Origin: DATGSL01 sp964645585
Lineage (GTDB): Bacteria; Verrucomicrobiota; Verrucomicrobiia; Opitutales; T3Sed10-336
Assembly: GCA_964645585.1 (NCBI GenBank)
Contig: CAZYAN010000064.1
Span: 1-20,181 of the forward strand
Direction: 5' to 3'
DNA length: 20,181 nucleotides
Positions 1 to 7,283 of this stretch are shown here, in pieces. How positions within the stretch are numbered: the stretch's first letter is position 1; each line of letters starts with the position of its first letter. The notes below the pieces were generated by a model. It had not been told where the DNA came from, did no database searches, and was given only the letters and a program-made list of their open reading frames with translations. The translations under genes and the position numbers were made by a program.

Positions 1-1361
1 TCGGGGTCGAGGGCGCGCGGATCGACGGTCCAGAGGCAATCCCACGGTTCGGGCGAGGCCGCTTTCCACATGCTGTCAAAGAGGAACTGCGGCTGGCTGC
101 CTCGGGCGATCAGGTCGTTGCAAAGCGATCGGCACTGGTCGACGTAATTGTCCGCTTGCCGCGGCGGGAGGCGATCGCGGAACGATTCGGAAAAAATGAT
201 CGCCTGCGCGGAGCCGGAGGGCGGCGGTTTCGGCTTTTGTGTTTTCGGGAAGGAATACCCGCTGGCGAGCAACTGTTCTTCGGGTATCGGATTTTCGCGC
301 CGGATCCGCTTCGAAATCCACGGGCGCGCATGGCAGCCTTGAAGACGGTGCAGCCAGCGAGGAAGCTCGTGAGGAGAATTCACGTGGCACAGCGCGACCA
401 GCGGTTTCTGTTGATGACGCGCAAGCGAGTCGAAGGCGACCAGCTCTGTCGCGATATCCGGACTGTCGGCTCCAGAGCCGTTCACAGGGGAAATTTCGTA
501 AAAAATGACATCCCAGTGCTCAGCCGCGTGTTGGGGTGAGAACCCGATCGCTGCCTGCGACGGTTCGAGGCAGCTGGAGGCACACCCGCACAGGAGGACT
601 TCGGGCGGCATCCGTTTACGCAGCCGCTGATAGTGCTCGGAACTCCAGCGGTAGCGCGCGCCGATCCAGGCGAGAAAGTCCGGATTTTCTCGGTTCTCCC
701 AGAAGTTGTGGTTGTCGGCCGCCGGTAATTCGATACCTGCTTCGGCGGAAAAACGCTTCCGGCAGTGCCCGCAGGCGCAGGAATAGACGTCGGGAAGAAA
801 CTCGAGATCCGTGACCAGCACAGCGTCGGCGGGGACGGCGGCTGCGTGGCGTTCGATATATTCCGCGGATGCCTGCTGAAAGCCGGGGTTGTTGGGGCAA
901 AAACAGGTGAAAAGATCCTGTTCGCGGAAAGCCGGTCCTTCACCGACCGCTGAAATTTGACGCCACCCAGCCATGCTCTCGCCGTTATAGAGAGCATGGT
1001 CCCAGTTGTCGGGATAGTAGGGGACATGGTGACCGATGCGTAAGCGAATGGCCTGACGGGCCTGATCGGAGCGCGGGCGGCAGACACGGGTGGCGGAAAA
1101 CTGTTCGACGACCTTCATGCCATGATCGTGGCAAATGTCGCCAATTTCGCGAAGGGCGCCAAAGACGCGCTGGAAGAGCGAATGGTAATCCCAGCGGAAG
1201 TGAAAGCCGGTCATCACAACCGCATTCACCCCGTGTTTCTGAAAGTGTCCGGCGCGCTGCTTCCATTTTGCCGTCAAATTCCGATCGGGCCAGCTGAGGT
1301 CGTTGAAATCCAGCCACCACGAGGCGAACCGCGCGTTGTTCAGCCACTGCCTGCTTTTCAT
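1..1361 (-). CDS. Putative glycoside-hydrolase-like TIM-barrel protein, 3' end outside window
   Basis: An open frame of 453 codons runs from the ATG at 1361 to the left edge with no stop, so the gene is partial at its C-terminus. Residues about 10-330 read like a (beta/alpha)8 barrel of the GH-A or beta-galactosidase type, with aromatic-rich strands (SWWLDFNDLSW near 14-24). LVTDLEF (182-188) is a plausible acid/base strand. A cysteine knuckle, CACGHC (195-200), follows, as seen in many uncharacterised bacterial hydrolase-like proteins. From about 386 the sequence (AIIFSES, then LCNDLIARGSQPQFLFD) resembles the glutamine-amidotransferase-like trimerisation domain of GH42 enzymes. No signal peptide is visible, so it is probably cytoplasmic. 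GGGAG lies just before the ATG with unusually short spacing. Substrate and exact family are unknown; the hydrolase call is inferred from fold pattern only. It is transcribed divergently from the block starting at 1508. Confidence 0.6.
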   Translation of the reverse strand, partial: MKSRQWLNNARFASWWLDFNDLSWPDRNLTAKWKQRAGHFQKHGVNAVVMTGFHFRWDYHSLFQRVFGALREIGDICHDHGMKVVEQFSATRVCRPRSDQARQAIRLRIGHHVPYYPDNWDHALYNGESMAGWRQISAVGEGPAFREQDLFTCFCPNNPGFQQASAEYIERHAAAVPADAVLVTDLEFLPDVYSCACGHCRKRFSAEAGIELPAADNHNFWENRENPDFLAWIGARYRWSSEHYQRLRKRMPPEVLLCGCASSCLEPSQAAIGFSPQHAAEHWDVIFYEISPVNGSGADSPDIATELVAFDSLARHQQKPLVALCHVNSPHELPRWLHRLQGCHARPWISKRIRRENPIPEEQLLASGYSFPKTQKPKPPPSGSAQAIIFSESFRDRLPPRQADNYVDQCRSLCNDLIARGSQPQFLFDSMWKAASPEPWDCLWTVDPRALDP

Positions 1362-1507
1362 CGCTCCCGCAAAATAAACCTGAAACGCGCAAAAGGGAAC
1401 CGCATTTTGGTCCTTGCTGTCTTTTGCCTGCTTTCCGGAACATTTTCGCCTTTGGGAACGCCATTTTCCTTCCAACGGGTCCGAAGAGACGATGCAATCG
1501 AACACTG

Positions 1508-1624
1508 ATGAATCCTGACGACGAGCAACGAAAGGCGGATCGAGTCCGGACGATCCTTTATTTTCTCATGGCGGTTCTGATCGTTCTTCCCTTTGTCCTG
1601 TTCCTCGTGCAGAATGTCCTTTGA
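1508..1624 (+). CDS. Small single-span membrane protein (38 aa)
   Basis: This 38-codon frame begins at an ATG and ends 40 bases before the YacL-like gene. The first 16 residues are hydrophilic and charged (MNPDDEQRKADRVR). They are followed by one hydrophobic stretch of about 20 residues (ILYFLMAVLIVLPFVLFLVQ), which predicts a membrane peptide with its charged N-terminus in the cytoplasm. No good Shine-Dalgarno sequence is visible, and the frame has no ATG further upstream. The design (charged head, one clean membrane segment, stop at once) and its position directly before another membrane protein argue for a real gene. It could instead be chance, since it is short and resembles no family I can name. 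Confidence 0.5.
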   Translation: MNPDDEQRKADRVRTILYFLMAVLIVLPFVLFLVQNVL

Positions 1625-1664
1625 CGCCGCTCGCCGGGCGGCTGATTCGCCAAAGAAATTGCCG

Positions 1665-2687
1665 ATGAACAAGAATCTCCTGATCATTCGAATTCTCTTC
1701 ATGCTGCTGTGCGGAGCCGGCAGCTGGCTGCTTGCCTACACGATCGAAGAATGGCATGCGTATCGGCTGCTCGCGATCGTCATCGGCTTGTTGATCGGAG
1801 CGTTTATCATTCTGATCGACCTGTTCTTAAAAGGATTTTCGCTGCGGGGCCTGTCGGCGATGACCTTTGGTCTCGGGGTCGGCGCGCTGGTGGCTTTTTT
1901 AATATCGACCTCGCCGTTGTTCGAGGAAGGCGACGCGGAGATTCTGCATCTTTCGCGGCTGTCGCTGTTCGTAATTTGCAGCTACCTCGGCGCGGTGATC
2001 GCTCTGCGGGGAAAAGACGAGTTTAACCTCGTGATCCCGTACGTCCGGTTCGTTCCGCACGAAGTGCAGGTGCCGCTGATCGTGGTCGACACGAGCGCGC
2101 TGATCGACGGGCGGATCGTGAAGATTTGTCAGAGCGCGTTCATCAGCTCGGCACTTGTGATTCCGAGGTTTGTCTTGAATGAACTCCATAAAATCGCCGA
2201 TTCGACGGATCCGGCTCGGAAGGCCAAAGGGCGCCGCGGGCTCGTCGTTCTCAACCAGCTCAAGCAGGTTCCGAATCTCGACCTGCGCATCGAGGAAAGC
2301 GAAGTCGGCAAGCAGCAGGATGTCGATGCCAAGCTGATTTTCCTGGCAACGTCATTGAAGGCGAAACTGCTGACGATGGACTATAATCTCGCGAAGATGG
2401 CGGAGTTTCACGGGTTGACATGGCTGAATATCAACGAACTTGCGCGGGCGCTGACGCCGGAAGTGGCGGTCGGCGAGAGTATCGTCGTCAACTTGGTGAA
2501 GCGAGGAAAGGAGCCCGGGCAGGCGGTCGGCTACCTCCAAGATGGTTCGATGGTCGTGGTCAATGACGCGGTCGAGCAGATCGGCCAGGAGATTGTGGCG
2601 GAGATTGTCAGTGTCCTTCCTTCCGCCGGGGGCAAGATGGTCTTTGCCAGTTTCAGCGGTCAGCCATCGCGGGTCAGCGTGCCTTGA
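1665..2687 (+). CDS. YacL-like membrane protein with PIN and TRAM domains
   Basis: The 340-residue product starts with about four hydrophobic segments (near 5-27, 34-56, 62-83 and 96-113). A PIN domain follows (about 138-260), beginning with the strand LIVVDTSALIDGRI. Its acidic positions D142, E173, D219/D221 and D239 fit the PIN nuclease metal site. A C-terminal TRAM domain (about 265-328) contains GQAVGYLQDGSMVVV. This order matches Bacillus subtilis YacL, a membrane-anchored putative ribonuclease of unknown substrate. The ATG at 1665 is chosen because the hydrophobic N-terminus begins there; a longer frame from 1593 would overlap the small gene upstream and adds a non-membrane-like leader. 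The disA and ispD neighbours found with yacL in Firmicutes are absent here. Family assignment is firm; the RNA target is unknown. Confidence 0.9.
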   Translation: MNKNLLIIRILFMLLCGAGSWLLAYTIEEWHAYRLLAIVIGLLIGAFIILIDLFLKGFSLRGLSAMTFGLGVGALVAFLISTSPLFEEGDAEILHLSRLSLFVICSYLGAVIALRGKDEFNLVIPYVRFVPHEVQVPLIVVDTSALIDGRIVKICQSAFISSALVIPRFVLNELHKIADSTDPARKAKGRRGLVVLNQLKQVPNLDLRIEESEVGKQQDVDAKLIFLATSLKAKLLTMDYNLAKMAEFHGLTWLNINELARALTPEVAVGESIVVNLVKRGKEPGQAVGYLQDGSMVVVNDAVEQIGQEIVAEIVSVLPSAGGKMVFASFSGQPSRVSVP

Positions 2688-2767
2688 ACCGGTCCGCCGG
2701 GGGGGGCGGCTGGATCCGGCTTTTGCCATTGAAAAGAATCCGCCGCGCGGCACTCTGGCAGGCAGGT

Positions 2768-3403
2768 ATGGAACTTTCTCGCTCAGTCACGAAACCAATC
2801 GCCGCCGGGCGTGACCATACGCGGCGGGAGGCCGACGCGGACAATGCGGTGGTTCGCCGGGTGCAAGCGGGGGAAGTTGAGGCCTTTGACCACTTGATTC
2901 TCAAATATCGGGAGCGTCTGTACGGGATTATTTATAATCTTACCGGCAACCGTGAAGATGCCGCGGATCTGACACAGGACGCGTTCATCAAAGCGTTTCA
3001 GGCGATTCATCGGTTCAAGGGCCGTTCCTCCTTTTTTACCTGGCTTTACCGGATCGGGGTAAATGGAACCTACACCCATCTCCGGCGAAATCGGCTGCGC
3101 CGCTTCTTCAGTTTCGAAACGATCGATCAGGAACTGGCGCCGGCCGATGTGGTTGAATTGCTGACCGCAAAAACCAACCTTCCGCGCGAGGAAGCGATCC
3201 GGGAGTTGCAGGAAAAATTGAACGAAGCGCTGCAAACTTTGTCTCTTAAACATAGGACGGTGATTGTGTTATTCGAGATCGAATCCTTGAGCCATCAGGA
3301 GATTTCCGAGATCATGGGGTGCTCGGTTGGCACCGTCCGCTCCCGGCTTCACTACGCGAAGCAGCAGTTGCAGGCCGAACTCCAGCGCTACCTTTCCCAT
3401 TAG
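2768..3403 (+). CDS. ECF (RpoE-like) RNA polymerase sigma factor
   Basis: The 211-residue protein has sigma-70 region 2 at about 28-100, with the DLTQDAF core-binding motif (67-73) and SSFFTWLYRIGVN (87-99). Region 4 lies at about 150-205 and includes the helix-turn-helix stretch SHQEISEIMGCSVGTVRSRL. Regions 1 and 3 are missing, as expected for an extracytoplasmic-function sigma factor. The ATG at 2768 is preferred because AGGCAGG lies just upstream; an in-frame TTG at 2684 would add a low-complexity leader through a G8 run. The next two genes are a membrane protein and a periplasmic HtrA-like protein. This arrangement is typical of sigma/anti-sigma units that sense envelope state. The conditions and promoters it serves cannot be read here. 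Confidence 0.93.
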   Translation: MELSRSVTKPIAAGRDHTRREADADNAVVRRVQAGEVEAFDHLILKYRERLYGIIYNLTGNREDAADLTQDAFIKAFQAIHRFKGRSSFFTWLYRIGVNGTYTHLRRNRLRRFFSFETIDQELAPADVVELLTAKTNLPREEAIRELQEKLNEALQTLSLKHRTVIVLFEIESLSHQEISEIMGCSVGTVRSRLHYAKQQLQAELQRYLSH

Positions 3404-3433
3404 CCCAAGATTCGCGAATATTTGTCACGAGCC

Positions 3434-4015
3434 ATGCCGGAATGCCAACGTAAGCGAAACGTCCCTGCCACGCCATTGACGGTCGAGCGACTGGTGCGGA
3501 TCAAACGTCTGGAGCGGCCGGCTCCGAATTTCTGGGCGGACTTCGATCGCGAAATGCAGCAGAAACAGCTGCGCGCTCTGGTTCGGCCGACACGAACGGC
3601 AAAACTCCGAGTGCTGCTGGCGCGATTCGGCAGCCCGGCTTGGGCGGCAGCGGTCGCCGGAGCGGCCCTCCTGGCCGGGGCACTGGCGATGCGAACCGAT
3701 GAAACCGCACAATTGGCGGCCGGACCGGAACACGTAAGTGGCATTGCCGCGGGGGATTTGTCCGGCAGTGAATGGCAGCGTCGGGCGGGCGGCGAAGCGG
3801 ATTCAGCGGAAGCGGGCGTTCGAGCCGAGACTGGGGGTCCGTTATTCGTGGAGGATATCTTGCGTCCGGTGTCTCCGGGGGAGAAGTCGTTTCGAACCAT
3901 AGCGAAGCCCGAGACGCTGACCGGCGGCGCGCGGAATTCCGCCTTCTACGTGATCAACGACTTCACGACGAGCGTCGAAACCTTGCGGGATGATCACGCC
4001 GACCTGGGATTTTGA
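3434..4015 (+). CDS. Membrane protein, candidate anti-sigma factor
   Basis: This 193-residue protein begins 30 bases after the sigma factor stop. Its N-terminal part (about 15-65) is basic and amphipathic, with RLERPAPNFWADFDREMQQK near 25-44. One hydrophobic segment follows (about 69-86, AWAAAVAGAALLAGALAM), then a hydrophilic C-terminal region of about 105 residues that should lie outside the cytoplasm. A cytoplasmic head, single span and periplasmic tail directly after an ECF sigma gene is the usual layout of an anti-sigma factor. The zinc-binding HxxxCxxC motif of the common ZAS class is absent, so the role is inferred from position and topology only. A TTG at 3422 would add four residues; the ATG is preferred. 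The stop is three bases before the next gene, suggesting coupled translation. Confidence 0.7.
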   Translation: MPECQRKRNVPATPLTVERLVRIKRLERPAPNFWADFDREMQQKQLRALVRPTRTAKLRVLLARFGSPAWAAAVAGAALLAGALAMRTDETAQLAAGPEHVSGIAAGDLSGSEWQRRAGGEADSAEAGVRAETGGPLFVEDILRPVSPGEKSFRTIAKPETLTGGARNSAFYVINDFTTSVETLRDDHADLGF

Positions 4016-4018
4016 GCG

Positions 4019-5095
4019 ATGCGGCGTCGGGTATCTTCGCTTAGGCTGCCCGTACCGCGTGTGTGGCTTCCTCTCTTCGTCTGGGTAATTGGAGCGGGGC
4101 TGCTTCGAGCCGAACTCCCCGACCAGCCGGGAGATTTCCTCAATATTCAGCGGCGCGTGATCGCGATCCTGGACCAGCAGATGCAAGGCGTCGTGCGAGT
4201 CAAGGCCGCCGTTGAAGAAGTCGATGAGGCCGGCAAGCTCGCAATGACGCAGCGCGTCGGGACCGGGTTTTTTATCAGCGAGGAAGGGCATATTCTGACG
4301 AATGCCAGTGTGGCGTCTGGCGCGGCCCGAGTCTGGGTTGAACACGAAGGCGTGGCGTACGCGGCCGATCATCTCGGCAGCGACCCCGAGACAAATCTTT
4401 CGCTTTTGCAAGCGATGGCCCTGCCCGAGTCGTTCGCCTTTTTCGAAGTGACGTCGGGCCGCATTCCGCCGGCGATCGGGTCGATGGTTCTCGCGATCAC
4501 CTGTCCGCTTGAGTTCGAACCTTCACCGAGCCTGGCGATGGTGGCTGGGCGGGAAAGTCAGTTTTCTCAACGGGCATTTCCAGTGACCTACCTCCGCGTG
4601 AATCTTCCGGCGCGGCCGGGGGAGGGCGGTTCACCGGTCGTTGATTTGAACGGACGCTTGATCGGTATGATGGTCGCTTCGCTCCCGGAGATTGGGTCGT
4701 CTTATCTCCTTCCGGTCGACGCGCTGCTTCGTGTGCGCGACCGTCTGCTTTTTTCGGGCGAGATGCGCTACGGATGGATCGGAGCGGAATTTGAGGAGAG
4801 AATCAGCCGCACGGATGGACGGTACGTGGAGATTAAAGCTGTTGTCCGCGGCACGCCCGCGCATCAGGCGGGGATCCGTCGCGGCGATCGTCTTATCCGC
4901 TTCGGCGATGCTGCCGTCCGGAGTCTGAACGACGTGCGGGACGCCGCCTTTTTCAAGACGGTTGGCGAATACGTTGACGTGACGGTTCAACGCGAAAATG
5001 AGATGCTCGCCTTTCCGGTGGAGGTGGTCGAGCGGCCAGCGGATTCCGATTCAGCCGAGCTGCCCGAGTCGGAAGACGTGCTGGTTGCGCAATGA
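4019..5095 (+). CDS. HtrA/DegP-like PDZ protein with substituted catalytic triad (probable pseudoprotease)
   Basis: The 358-residue protein has a signal peptide (about 1-31, probably cut after LRA), a trypsin-like domain (about 50-245) and one PDZ domain (about 250-335; GTPAHQAGIRRGDRLIRFGD at 278-297). The HtrA landmarks are recognisable but altered at all three catalytic positions. The histidine strand reads ILTNASV, with Ser97 where TNxHV has His. The aspartate strand reads DPETNLSLL, with Asn126 for Asp. The serine loop reads RPGEGGSPVVDLNG, with Gly203 in place of the GNSGG serine. The fold-defining stretches around them (GTGFFIS, NGRLIGM) are intact, so this is not a decayed frame. It lies three bases after the candidate anti-sigma gene. 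By analogy with mucD or degS, it probably binds envelope peptides and reports to the sigma pair, without proteolysis. The role is inference. Confidence 0.85.
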   Translation: MRRRVSSLRLPVPRVWLPLFVWVIGAGLLRAELPDQPGDFLNIQRRVIAILDQQMQGVVRVKAAVEEVDEAGKLAMTQRVGTGFFISEEGHILTNASVASGAARVWVEHEGVAYAADHLGSDPETNLSLLQAMALPESFAFFEVTSGRIPPAIGSMVLAITCPLEFEPSPSLAMVAGRESQFSQRAFPVTYLRVNLPARPGEGGSPVVDLNGRLIGMMVASLPEIGSSYLLPVDALLRVRDRLLFSGEMRYGWIGAEFEERISRTDGRYVEIKAVVRGTPAHQAGIRRGDRLIRFGDAAVRSLNDVRDAAFFKTVGEYVDVTVQRENEMLAFPVEVVERPADSDSAELPESEDVLVAQ

Positions 5096-5219
5096 ACCTT
5101 CGCTCCAAAATGGGGCATCGGCGAAAAGAAAACCCCCGCTTCACACGAATGGCTTTGCACCGGAAGGCCGCGTTCGCTATTCGGTTTTCTTTTCATCGTT
5201 CGACACTGAGAGACAAGTA

Positions 5220-6605
5220 ATGAGAACCGAAAAAGATTCCATGGGCGAAATGCAGGTGCCGGCTTCGGCACTGTACGGCGCGTCAACGCAGCGGGCCGTT
5301 TTGAATTTTCCGATCAGCGGGCATCCGATGCCGGACGGATTCATTCGCGGCCTCGGGCTTGTAAAAGCCGCGTGCGCGACGGCCAATGAACGGCTCGGTA
5401 AGCTCGATGCGGAGAAGGCCGACTTGATCCGTCGCGCGTCCGCCGAAGTCGTCGAGGGAAAACTGAACGAACACTTCCCCGTCGACGTCTTTCAGACGGG
5501 GTCCGGCACGTCGTCCAACATGAATATCAACGAGGTGATCGCCAACCGCGTTTCGCAGATGGCGGGCGAGGCGATCGGCTCGAAGAAGCCGGTCCATCCA
5601 AACGACGACGTCAACATGGGCCAATCGTCGAACGATATCATCCCTACGGTCCTTCATGTGAGCGTCGCCATAGCCATCAAGGAAAAGCTCGTTCCCGCTC
5701 TCGAGGAGCTGGCGGAGGAACTGGAGAAAAAGTCGAAGGCTTGGGAGAATATCGTCAAAATCGGTCGCACACACCTGATGGACGCGACGCCGCTCACGCT
5801 CGGCCAAGAGTTTTCGGGCTATGCCGCCCAGGCGCGCAAAAGTGCGGCGCGCGCGCGCCGGAGCGTGGAGGTTCTGACCGAACTCGCGATCGGCGGGACC
5901 GCTGTCGGCACCGGAATTAATTGTCATCCGGAGTTTCCCCGTATCGTTTGCGAGATTCTCAGCAAACAAACCGGCATTCCCTTTCGCGAAGCCGCTAACC
6001 ACTTCGAAGCGCAGGCTGCGCGCGACGACTGCGTGGAGGTCGCGGGTGAGTTGACGACGATTGCCGCGAGCCTGACCAAGATCGCCAACGACATCCGCCT
6101 GCTCGGTTCCGGTCCGCGTTCCGGACTGGGCGAATTGCTGATTCCGGCGACCCAGCCGGGCTCGTCGATCATGCCGGGCAAAGTCAATCCGGTGATGAGC
6201 GAGATGCTCGTCCAAGTCGGCATTTACACGATGGGGCTGGCGAATGTCGTCGCGATGTGCGGCCGCGACGGTCACTTCGAGCTGAACGTAACGCTGCCGT
6301 TGATGGCTCACGCGCTGCACGAATCGGTGACTTGTCTCAGCAATGGCGCGACGGTCTTTGCGCGCCAATGTGTCGCTGGAATCGAAGCGGACGAGGCCCA
6401 GTGCAATGAACACGTGAAGCGCTCCCTGATGCTGGTGACGGCATTAAATCCAAAAATTGGATACGACGCCGCGGCGGCCGTCGCCAAACAAGCTTTTGCC
6501 GAGAATAAAACCTTGCGCGAAGTCGTGCTGGAGAAAGGTCTTCTCGATGAAAAGACCCTCGATGAGGCGCTCGACCCGATGCAGATGATTCGCCCGAAGG
6601 CCTGA
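5220..6605 (+). CDS. fumC: Class II fumarate hydratase
   Basis: Fumarase C interconverts fumarate and L-malate in the TCA cycle without an Fe-S cluster. The 461-residue length fits the family. Visible signatures are the N-terminus MRTEKDSMGEMQVPA, the substrate loop TGSGTSSNMNINEV (93-106), HPNDDVNMGQSSND (126-139), the catalytic His in GRTHLMDATPL (His185) and the flexible superfamily signature GSSIMPGKVNP (314-324) with its catalytic serine. The glycine in MPGKVNP favours fumarase over aspartase, which has MPAKVNP. The ATG at 5220 follows a purine-rich GAGAGACAAG; the much longer frame opening at 4998 would overlap the HtrA-like gene and is rejected. yjbQ follows after four bases, so the two are likely cotranscribed. 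Confidence 0.96.
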   Translation: MRTEKDSMGEMQVPASALYGASTQRAVLNFPISGHPMPDGFIRGLGLVKAACATANERLGKLDAEKADLIRRASAEVVEGKLNEHFPVDVFQTGSGTSSNMNINEVIANRVSQMAGEAIGSKKPVHPNDDVNMGQSSNDIIPTVLHVSVAIAIKEKLVPALEELAEELEKKSKAWENIVKIGRTHLMDATPLTLGQEFSGYAAQARKSAARARRSVEVLTELAIGGTAVGTGINCHPEFPRIVCEILSKQTGIPFREAANHFEAQAARDDCVEVAGELTTIAASLTKIANDIRLLGSGPRSGLGELLIPATQPGSSIMPGKVNPVMSEMLVQVGIYTMGLANVVAMCGRDGHFELNVTLPLMAHALHESVTCLSNGATVFARQCVAGIEADEAQCNEHVKRSLMLVTALNPKIGYDAAAAVAKQAFAENKTLREVVLEKGLLDEKTLDEALDPMQMIRPKA

Positions 6606-6609
6606 AGCT

Positions 6610-7035
6610 ATGGCGGTTTATCAGACAAAATTGGAGCTCCGGACGCGCGGGAAGGGTACGGTTGAGATCACCGATCAAGTCGTATCCGCACTCAAGGATT
6701 CAGGACTTTCGACTGGGACTGTGACGGTATTTTGCCGTCACACCAGTTGCAGCCTGGTCATTATGGAGAACGCCGACCCGACTGCGCGGACCGATTTGGA
6801 ACAGTGGATGGAACGCCTGGTGCCGGAGAACGATCCCCATTTCGTCCATACAATGGAAGGACCGGATGATATGCCCAGCCACATCAAAATGGCGCTGACG
6901 CGAACTTCGGAGGTGATTCCCTTTCAGAATGGGGAATTGCTCCTTGGCGTCTGGCAGGGGATTTTTCTTTGGGAACACCGGGCCCGGCCGCACGCGCGAA
7001 CCATTATCGTCTCCATCCAAGGCGACCCGGCATAA
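6610..7035 (+). CDS. yjbQ: YjbQ family protein (UPF0047)
   Basis: The 141-residue protein is a full-length YjbQ/UPF0047 member. Conserved segments are FCRHTSCSLVIMENADP (41-57), EGPDDMPSHIK (83-93) and GVWQGIFLWEHR (112-123), whose histidines and acidic residues line a putative metal site. Family members have been annotated as secondary thiamine-phosphate synthases because some complement thiE mutants weakly, but the true physiological reaction is not settled. It starts four bases after fumC and the stop codon sits inside a hairpin, so fumC-yjbQ probably forms one transcript. Confidence 0.92.
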   Translation: MAVYQTKLELRTRGKGTVEITDQVVSALKDSGLSTGTVTVFCRHTSCSLVIMENADPTARTDLEQWMERLVPENDPHFVHTMEGPDDMPSHIKMALTRTSEVIPFQNGELLLGVWQGIFLWEHRARPHARTIIVSIQGDPA

Positions 7036-7042
7036 CCGGGTC
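7024..7042 (+). terminator. Hairpin over the yjbQ stop codon, possible terminator
   Basis: GACCCGG (7024-7030) and CCGGGTC (7036-7042) form a perfect 7-bp GC-rich stem with a CATAA loop that holds part of the TAA stop. The following CATTTAATTTC is only weakly T-rich, so termination would be partial. The rest of the gap up to 7283 shows no gene and no convincing promoter. Confidence 0.5.
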
Positions 7043-7283
7043 CATTTAATTTCGGCTTGATTCGCCGCCGCGGCAGCGGATACGGGCGGTGCGCGGAGCA
7101 GACGTGTCGAGTTTACAGCGGCCGATTTCCCATAACCCTTGAGGACTTTTCAGCCGGGTTCGGAAGCAGGGTTTCGGTTAAAGTGAAATCCCCGAGAATT
7201 GTTTTTGCATTTGCTGACAACCTTGCGAGAATTCCCCGTTTGACTTGGCGCAGGTCCTGAATGCACCGCCAGCAGCCATCAAG

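Noticed and set aside
156..539. Several plus-strand frames in the first 1.5 kb
   Set aside because: They overlap the long open minus-strand coding frame that fills 1-1361, which has the more protein-like composition and motifs.
4998..5219. 74-residue N-terminal extension of fumC
   Set aside because: It would overlap the end of the HtrA-like gene, and the family N-terminus begins at the ATG at 5220.
5283..6413. Long minus-strand frame of 376 codons opposite fumC
   Set aside because: It lies wholly antisense to a well-conserved fumarase, is rich in Arg, His and Asp from reverse-complemented GC-rich codons, and resembles no family.
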